Below, one piece after another: positions 6,946-10,023 of a stretch of DNA of 10,023 nt. Origin of the DNA: Muellerivita sp035541195 (GTDB lineage: Bacteria > Oederibacteriota > Muellerivitia > Muellerivitales > Muellerivitaceae); NCBI GenBank assembly GCA_035541195.1, contig DATKNU010000027.1, forward strand, positions 1 to 10,023, in the 5' to 3' direction. The notes under the pieces are model-generated. The model made no database searches. It had not been told where the DNA came from and worked only from the letters and a program-made list of their open reading frames with translations. Made by a program: the position numbers and the translations under genes. The stretch's first letter is position 1. Every line of letters begins with the position of its first letter.

Positions 6946-7020
6946 TGGGGCGTCGACAAGCGGTAAGTCACCAGATTTTGGATCTGGCATTCGTAGGTTC
7001 GAATCCTACCGCCCCAGCCA
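6946..7020 (+). tRNA. tRNA-Gln (anticodon UUG), CCA encoded
   Basis: A complete 75-base cloverleaf is visible. The acceptor stem TGGGGCG pairs with CGCCCCA (7010-7016), followed by discriminator G and encoded CCA. The D stem is GAC/GTC. The anticodon stem CCAGA/TCTGG encloses loop TTTTGGA with anticodon TTG at 6978-6980. The variable loop is CATTC. The T-arm is GTAGG-TTCGAAT-CCTAC. The 5' T start and overall sequence are typical of bacterial tRNA-Gln, which reads CAA and, by wobble, CAG. It marks the border between GC-rich core DNA and the AT-rich accessory stretch, and its 3' end is duplicated in part at 7161-7185. Confidence 0.97.
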
Positions 7021-7060
7021 TAAAAGCCCAGTCCCCCTTTGGGGGATTGGGCTTTTATGT
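7021..7060 (+). terminator. Rho-independent terminator after tRNA-Gln
   Basis: A 17-bp stem (7021-7037 with 7041-7057, one G-U pair, TTT loop) starts directly after the encoded CCA. The right arm ends in CTTTTA and continues ATGTTT, giving a moderate U-rich tail. The stem is long and nearly perfect. Confidence 0.8.
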
Positions 7061-7091
7061 TTGAGGTGAAGGGATTCGAACCGTGAGGGGT

Positions 7092-7186
7092 ATGGGGAAC
7101 AGTTGGTCCCCATGGTTTAAGTGGGGTGACCCAGGGGGTATTTCCCCTGGGAACGGAGTTGGTTCGACACCCTACCGCCCCAGCCG
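7092..7186 (+). other. Structured tRNA-like remnant or small RNA downstream of tRNA-Gln
   Basis: A perfect 7-bp hairpin comes first (ATGGGGA 7092-7098 with TCCCCAT 7107-7113). From 7122 the sequence can fold like a reduced tRNA: TGGGGTG (7122-7128) pairs with CGCCCCA (7176-7182) as a 7-bp acceptor stem with one G-U. Next is a T-arm of GTTGG/CCTAC around TTCGACAC with one mismatch, then G and CC followed by G where CCA would end. The D-arm and a 7-base anticodon loop are missing; in their place is a perfect 8-bp hairpin (7130-7137 with 7144-7151, 6-base loop). The acceptor and T-arm parts are clearly related to the adjacent tRNA-Gln. It may be a decayed tRNA copy, an attachment-site remnant, or a tRNA-mimic RNA. 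It cannot decode as a normal tRNA. Confidence 0.4.
7161..7185 (+). repeat. Partial duplicate of the tRNA-Gln 3' end (candidate att site)
   Basis: GGTTCGA, three changed bases, then the 15 bases CCTACCGCCCCAGCC reproduce tRNA positions 6997-7019. The 15-base core is identical (7005-7019 and 7171-7185). The copies are 166 bases apart in direct orientation. Such duplications of tRNA 3' ends are the standard mark left by tyrosine integrases. Confidence 0.5.
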
Positions 7187-7190
7187 TTCG

Positions 7191-7230
7191 GCACGTACTG
7201 CCTCCAAAGGGCCTGTGCGTTTTTTATTTT
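7191..7230 (+). terminator. Terminator-like hairpin after the tRNA-like stretch
   Basis: GCAC (7191-7194) pairs with GTGC (7215-7218) and GCC (7200-7202) with GGC (7210-7212), with an internal loop between, followed by GTTTTTTATTTT. The U-rich tail is better than that of the first terminator, the stem weaker. It would end a transcript carrying the tRNA-like region. Confidence 0.45.
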
Positions 7231-7331
7231 CAAGGGTTCCGGTTGGCTCTAACCACCTAAACTCCATATTCAAGGGAGGGGGAGTCATCCGAAAATTAGC
7301 TTGAGCTAAGAATAGGGCTGGATACCTACTG
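7231..7331. other. Intergenic stretch at the start of the AT-rich region
   Basis: This is the last part of the roughly 520-base interval 6809-7331, which has no protein gene that I accept. It holds a palindrome TTAGCT-TG-AGCTAA (7296-7309). The minus-strand reading of about 7249-7257 resembles a tRNA D-arm (GGTGGTTAGAGCC with flanks). I see no gene, integrase or clear promoter in it. Confidence 0.3.
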
Positions 7332-7622
7332 TTAAATTTTTGGCAAGATAAACCGGTAGCGTCTTAGTTCTTGCTTTGTGACGGCATCAAGATAAGGAAT
7401 CATTTCTTGAATGTTTTTAATGCCCAATTTGGTAAAGACGTAACGGGAATAAACTTCCTCAGCCTCTCTCCCTTCACAGTCTGGGATTTGTGCTAGAAAC
7501 ATATCACTAAAATCCCCTAGCCCTGTTTTTAAGTCGAATTGGATATATTTTTTCTTCAGGAAATCATCTGCCGCTGAAGATGGGATAAAACGGGCTTCAA
7601 TAGCTTCAGCTGTTTTTTTCAT
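7332..7622 (-). CDS. Hypothetical protein, 96 aa
   Basis: I do not recognise this protein. It is 96 aa, soluble and mixed-charge, with no signal peptide or membrane segment. Its N-terminus is lysine-rich (MKKTAEAIEARF), the middle has FDLKTGLGDFSDMF, a single Cys occurs in IPDCEGREAEEV, and the C-terminus is basic and hydrophobic (QELRRYRFILPKI). Support for being real is a near-perfect Shine-Dalgarno on the minus strand (AAGAAAGGA, bases 7629-7637) 6 bases before the ATG, and AT-rich codon use like its neighbours. It is divergent from the DUF2971-like gene, with 127 bases between the two preferred starts, so the two may share a control region. The size and position would suit a small partner such as an antitoxin, but nothing in the sequence shows that. 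Confidence 0.6.
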   Translation of the reverse strand: MKKTAEAIEARFIPSSAADDFLKKKYIQFDLKTGLGDFSDMFLAQIPDCEGREAEEVYSRYVFTKLGIKNIQEMIPYLDAVTKQELRRYRFILPKI

Positions 7623-7628
7623 AACTGT

Positions 7629-7637
7629 TCCTTTCTT
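7629..7637 (-). promoter_or_regulatory. Strong ribosome binding site of the 96-aa gene
   Basis: The minus strand reads AAGAAAGGA, with AAGGA 6 bases before the ATG at 7622. It is the best Shine-Dalgarno in the AT-rich part and the main support for this orphan gene. Confidence 0.6.
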
Positions 7638-7737
7638 GACTGAATAACTAACTAAGGCTACTCTCTAGGTATTCAAGCGTATACCTTGGCGGTTTGCTAT
7701 GGAAGATATTTTTTTAACCGACTTGAAAGCATTGGAT

Positions 7738-7742
7738 GAGGA
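7738..7742 (+). promoter_or_regulatory. RBS favouring the 7750 start of the DUF2971-like gene
   Basis: GAGGA lies 7 bases before an in-frame ATG at 7750. The upstream ATG at 7699 has only GGCGG before it. Confidence 0.5.
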
Positions 7743-7749
7743 CGCGCCG

Positions 7750-8400
7750 ATGAATTCGAACGAGATGCTTGGAATATTTCGAATCGACAAACAGGAATAC
7801 CTCGAAAAGTTGTTGAATGGGAAATTGAGGTTCACATCCGTAGAGAAATACAAGATGTCGGAAGACAAAGAATCCCATCGAAACGATTTAATGGAGGGAT
7901 TGAAGCGAGTAAGCCAAGATGCGGGATATAAAGGGTTGATACCGTTTGATTTGGGTAATGGGGCAGTAATTGAGATAAGGCCGTTTATACAGGTAAAAGT
8001 TGCCGGTGCTTTGCCGAACGTTTCCGTTCTTTGTTTCTCAACAGTCAATAGGATTGATATTCCATCATTGGAAGAATTCCATAATTACAAAATGGATCCT
8101 CGGATGTTTGCGTTTGGCAATAAAGCTTTGGTCATTAAGGACATGAAGCAATTCATTGACAGATTTCTTGCGAAGGCAAAGGAGATGAGCCTAACGCCGG
8201 ACAACGGATCAGTTGAATATATTGATGGTGATAGATACGAAGGATTTATAAAGCGGATTGGTTTTGCCAAGCTGAAGGACCCGTTTGAATATCAAAAGGA
8301 ATACCGTTTGGCTTTGAGATTTAATGACAAAGCCCCAAAGGAATACACTCTTGATATTGGTTCTATTAGGGACATTGCAGAAATAAAACAGTTGGGCTAA
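7750..8400 (+). CDS. DUF2971-like protein of unknown function
   Basis: The 216-aa soluble protein (233 aa if the ATG at 7699 is used) has the order of conserved elements I know from DUF2971-type proteins and their relatives in phage and island DNA. First is GIFRIDKQEYLEKLLNGKLRFTSVEKY (residues 8-34), a 'small part of the protein makes/uses' segment ending in an RNDLMEG stretch (44-50). Then comes CFS (95-97), FAFGNKALVIKD (120-131), and a C-terminal GFAKLKDPFEYQKEYRLAL (171-189) in the place of the family's 'K..W..E.EYR' motif, followed by LDIGSIRDIAEI. Biochemical function of this group is not established. I prefer the 7750 start because of the GAGGA RBS and because the family-like part begins just after it. 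It is divergent from the 96-aa gene and ends before a hairpin. Assignment is by motif memory, so moderate. Confidence 0.6.
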   Translation: MNSNEMLGIFRIDKQEYLEKLLNGKLRFTSVEKYKMSEDKESHRNDLMEGLKRVSQDAGYKGLIPFDLGNGAVIEIRPFIQVKVAGALPNVSVLCFSTVNRIDIPSLEEFHNYKMDPRMFAFGNKALVIKDMKQFIDRFLAKAKEMSLTPDNGSVEYIDGDRYEGFIKRIGFAKLKDPFEYQKEYRLALRFNDKAPKEYTLDIGSIRDIAEIKQLG

Positions 8401-8422
8401 GTAAAATAGAGAGCAGTAATGC

Positions 8423-8458
8423 GGTTTTATTGAAATAAAACCTCAAAAGCTTTTTGAA
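8423..8458. terminator. Hairpins between convergent genes, likely bidirectional terminator
   Basis: GGTTTTAT and ATAAAACC (8423-8430, 8435-8442) form a perfect 8-bp stem with loop TGAA. Next to it TCAAAAGCTTTTTGA is a near-palindrome with its own T run. They lie between the convergent stops at 8400 and 8471. Confidence 0.5.
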
Positions 8459-8470
8459 AAGTGACTACCG

Positions 8471-9046
8471 CTAGACTTCTCTATCAGGTTGCAACAAGGA
8501 CGCAATTCCGGATTCCTCGTCATTTATTAATTTCTTAATTTTTCGAATAAGTTCGAGGCGGTCTTTCATTTTATTTCTCCAACTTGTAATTGCCCTATTT
8601 GAACGCCCCGCTTCGTGCATTTGATGAATCATCGCATCTTTTAAAGATGGGGTTAATCGGTCCGAAGGCCGCGGTAATAAATCCTCGAATTCCTTTTTGA
8701 TTTCGGAAATAGTTTCTCGTAATTTATCTAGAGCTTTATTTAAAGCCAAGTTGTCCAAAACTTCTCTTTGTTCATTTGTTGTTTCTTCAATAATGTTGGT
8801 TGAGATTTTATATTTGAAATTATGGGTCAGTGTTCTGGTATTCGAAACAAAGTCACTTAGTTCATTTACCTCGTGATAAATGGCTTTTAAGAGTTTGTGT
8901 TTTTGTTTTTCATTTTTTCTTTTCTCTTTAGTTTCGGTTCTGTAAAGAGCGAAGGAACTTATCCCAAGACTAACCATTGAAATGAATATAGGAACCCAGT
9001 CATGAATTACAGTTATCAAATTGCTTGTTTGCGGCACTGGGTTCAT
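8471..9046 (-). CDS. Single-pass membrane protein with charged helical cytosolic domain, unknown function
   Basis: The 191-aa product has a short N-terminus, one hydrophobic segment at residues 17-35 (WVPIFISMVSLGISSFALY), then a strongly basic stretch RTETKEKRKNEKQKHKLLK, which by the positive-inside rule puts the C-terminus in the cytoplasm. The rest is charged and predicted helical, with coiled-coil-like runs near 97-125 (LNKALDKLRETISEIKKEF) and 155-175. I see no enzymatic motif and do not recognise the family. The start is placed at the ATG at 9046; an upstream GTG at 9097 lies inside the predicted promoter/palindrome and would add 17 polar residues. The RBS is weak (ACGGA, too close). 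It is divergent from the next gene, which encodes a protein of the same layout. Confidence 0.62.
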   Translation of the reverse strand: MNPVPQTSNLITVIHDWVPIFISMVSLGISSFALYRTETKEKRKNEKQKHKLLKAIYHEVNELSDFVSNTRTLTHNFKYKISTNIIEETTNEQREVLDNLALNKALDKLRETISEIKKEFEDLLPRPSDRLTPSLKDAMIHQMHEAGRSNRAITSWRNKMKDRLELIRKIKKLINDEESGIASLLQPDREV

Positions 9047-9088
9047 ATTCCGTTTCGCTTGACTAAAAAATGGCGATGATTTATCGTT

Positions 9089-9117
9089 AGTATACACAAG
9101 TATACATCTTTTGAAAA
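9089..9117 (-). promoter_or_regulatory. Minus-strand promoter of the 8471-9046 gene
   Basis: On the minus strand -35 TTTTCA (9112-9117) and -10 TATACT (9089-9094) are 17 bases apart. A second TATACT lies 10 bases upstream of the first as part of the inverted repeat at 9090-9105. A transcript would start near 9082, about 36 bases before the ATG at 9046. Confidence 0.4.
9090..9105. promoter_or_regulatory. GTATAC inverted repeat in a divergent promoter region, possible operator
   Basis: GTATAC-ACAA-GTATAC is a perfect 6-bp inverted repeat (each half itself a palindrome) in the 97-base gap between two divergent genes. It covers the minus-strand -10 box, and TATACA (9101-9106) could be the -10 box of the plus-strand gene. 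Confidence 0.4.
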
Positions 9118-9143
9118 ATTAGTTCATCGAAACGAGAATAAGG

Positions 9144-9650
9144 ATGAATGATATCTGCGACTTATTTGTTTCTGCGGGAATTTCTGCCTTGGTGAGTTTG
9201 GTTATTAGCAGGTCCACCATGCAGCAGAATGCACGGTTAAATTTGTACGAGCGCCGTATGAAAATTTATGACACTTGTTATGTGGCCATACGGGAGACGA
9301 TGGTTTCTTTGACCTGCGTGGCAAATACGCCTGTTGAGTGTTACGAGGGTAATGAAAATCTTCTGAAAGATTTAGTGTTTGCAGAACGAGAAAGCTCGAG
9401 GATTCTTTCGAGTATGCACAGTGACATACTGGAGCTGGAAAAAGTTGTTCACAGAATCAGTTTTCTGCAACACAATATTTCGGCTGTGTTTGGATACAAA
9501 CCAACGGCCGAACAGGTAAAGAAACGTGAGGAAGATGTGGCGAAGAATAAAGAAGAGTTGAAAGGGATAAAAGAAAAAATTTTTAATGATTACAAACTAG
9601 ATGGCCCGTTCATGAAAAAATTTCACGGAGCAGTATCTATTAAAGGGTGA
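9144..9650 (+). CDS. Small membrane-anchored helical protein, unknown function
   Basis: The 168-aa product begins with a short hydrophobic segment (residues 5-22, CDLFVSAGISALVSLVIS), then a basic helical part RLNLYERRMKIYDTCYVAIRE (31-51). This 'YE+R.KIY' type of segment follows a membrane anchor in many bacterial proteins of unknown function. A charged helical C-terminal half follows (EQVKKREEDVAKNKEELKGIKEKIF, 123-147), likely coiled coil and cytosolic. No catalytic motif is seen. The start is the first ATG of the frame; AAGGA overlaps it, so only the weaker GAGAA at 9134-9138 could serve as RBS, and the exact start is uncertain. The gene is divergent from the 8471-9046 gene and 79 bases before the next gene, whose product has the same layout. 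Confidence 0.6.
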   Translation: MNDICDLFVSAGISALVSLVISRSTMQQNARLNLYERRMKIYDTCYVAIRETMVSLTCVANTPVECYEGNENLLKDLVFAERESSRILSSMHSDILELEKVVHRISFLQHNISAVFGYKPTAEQVKKREEDVAKNKEELKGIKEKIFNDYKLDGPFMKKFHGAVSIKG

Positions 9651-9667
9651 ACTCGCGAAGATTAATA

Positions 9668-9708
9668 TTGGAAATTATTAATTAGTCAATGCAGGCTTTA
9701 ATTTCCAA
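9668..9708. repeat. 10-bp perfect inverted repeat between two genes
   Basis: TTGGAAATTA (9668-9677) and TAATTTCCAA (9699-9708) are perfect inverted copies around a 21-base spacer. It lies after the stop at 9650 and 21 bases before the next ATG. It could be an AT-rich attenuating hairpin or a protein-binding site. There is no T-run after it, so it is not a typical terminator. Confidence 0.35.
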
Positions 9709-9729
9709 AGAGATAATTAGGCCGGGAAA

Positions 9730-10023
9730 ATGAATATTTCAAGTCATCCTATTACGGTTTATATATCGCAGCCTGTTACTTACGTCACTTCCTCGCCAAC
9801 TCTTTCAGACATACCAACATTGCTATCCGTCATTGCCATTGCGATTTCGATATTGTCATTAATTACTTCCGCAATTATTTACCACTTGGAAAGTAAATCT
9901 AAATTTAGAGAAACTTATTTTGGCTTGGTTTTGCAAGCTAGTTCTTCTTATTTCAAATTAATGGATCTGTTTATTAAGTTCGAAAAAACTTTCAGGAATT
10001 CTACTTTTATTCCGGCTTGGAAT
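9730..10023 (+). CDS. Single-pass membrane protein, N-terminal part (3' cut by window edge)
   Basis: An open frame runs from the ATG at 9730 to the window end with 98 codons and no stop. The first 27 residues are polar and uncharged (MNISSHPITVYISQPVTYVT...), followed by one hydrophobic helix at 28-51 (IPTLLSVIAIAISILSLITSAIIY). A charged segment HLESKSKFRETYFGLVLQ then begins a likely cytosolic helical domain that continues outside the window. GGGA at 9724-9727 lies just 2 bases before the ATG and AGG (9719-9721) 8 bases before it, so the RBS is weak but present. I do not recognise the family. It has the same order of parts as the two genes before it (short exterior, one membrane helix, basic linker, helical cytosolic part) without obvious sequence identity. 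Confidence 0.55.
   Translation, partial: MNISSHPITVYISQPVTYVTSSPTLSDIPTLLSVIAIAISILSLITSAIIYHLESKSKFRETYFGLVLQASSSYFKLMDLFIKFEKTFRNSTFIPAWN

Larger units (their letters stand above)
7187..10023. mobile_element. AT-rich accessory island next to tRNA-Gln (left end only)
   Basis: Base composition falls sharply, by eye from roughly 60% GC or more to about 40%, starting near 7220 and continuing to the window edge. Codon use changes with it (AAA, GAA, ATT and TTT favoured). All genes here are small, of unknown family, and in mixed orientation with long gaps, unlike the overlapping genes on the left. The region starts after a tRNA gene whose 3' end is partly duplicated. No integrase or second boundary is visible, so an integrative element, a satellite or simply a tRNA-adjacent variable spot all fit. 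Confidence 0.55.

Noticed and set aside
7060..7090. Minus-strand tRNA-Ser 3' fragment suggested by GGTTCGAATCCCTTCACC
   Set aside because: Only the T-loop-like core is present; the T stem does not pair beyond two bases and no acceptor partner is found.
7092..7186. tmRNA 3' end or tRNA-Sec
   Set aside because: The size is too small for tmRNA, there is no tag frame or matching 5' part, and the long central hairpin lacks a 7-base anticodon loop or the tRNA-Sec long variable arm.
7083..7304. 73-aa plus-strand frame after tRNA-Gln
   Set aside because: It runs through the hairpins, the tRNA-like copy and the terminator, with no RBS; structure explains the stretch better than coding.
7665..8048. 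127-aa minus-strand frame under the DUF2971-like gene
   Set aside because: It is antisense to a gene with family-like motifs and a good RBS, and has no RBS of its own that I could see.
7021..10023. CRISPR array, transposase or integrase in the AT-rich part
   Set aside because: No regularly spaced repeats, no DDE or tyrosine-recombinase motifs and no insertion-sequence ends were found in either strand.

Overview
The window holds two different kinds of bacterial DNA. Positions 1 to about 6900 are GC-rich, densely packed, and carry recognisable chromosomal genes with frequent 4-base stop/start overlaps. From about 7230 to the right edge the sequence is clearly AT-rich and carries small, mostly unrecognised genes in mixed orientation. 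The boundary falls just after a complete tRNA-Gln(UUG) gene, the usual picture of an accessory island inserted at a tRNA 3' end. The organism cannot be named. The MEP-pathway gene ispE, a lipid-carrier sugar-phosphate transferase and a secreted TPR protein suggest a diderm bacterium, perhaps from a poorly sampled GC-rich lineage.

Layout. Positions 2-631 are the C-terminal part of a WecA/MraY-family glycosyl-1-phosphate transferase, overlapped by an FAD-dependent UDP-galactopyranose-mutase/amine-oxidase-like protein (628-1932). A promoter with a perfect TATAAT box then starts a run of four genes: a stand-alone cyclic-nucleotide-binding domain (1993-2442), an exported protein with about 14 TPR repeats (2463-4172), ispE (4169-5053) and a membrane-anchored alpha/beta hydrolase (5050-6033). 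An imperfect inverted-repeat element (6076-6209) separates these from a minus-strand pair: a small zinc-ribbon protein (6602-6808), whose promoter predicts a leaderless mRNA, and a DUF3052-like protein (6218-6598).

The tRNA-Gln gene (6946-7020) is followed by a strong hairpin terminator. Next comes a structured stretch (7092-7186) that looks like a reduced copy of the tRNA: its acceptor stem and T-arm survive, but the middle is replaced by a long hairpin. A terminator-like hairpin follows. This duplicated tRNA end marks the junction.

The AT-rich part carries a 96-aa orphan gene (minus), a 216-233-aa protein with DUF2971-like layout (plus), and a divergent pair of small single-pass membrane proteins with charged helical cytosolic parts. 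A third such protein (from 9730) is cut by the right edge. No integrase, transposase, CRISPR array or known complete defence system is visible. From recalled ispE / tRNA-Gln / prs / rplY / pth gene order in other bacteria, I infer that the island separates tRNA-Gln from prs, which would lie beyond the right edge.
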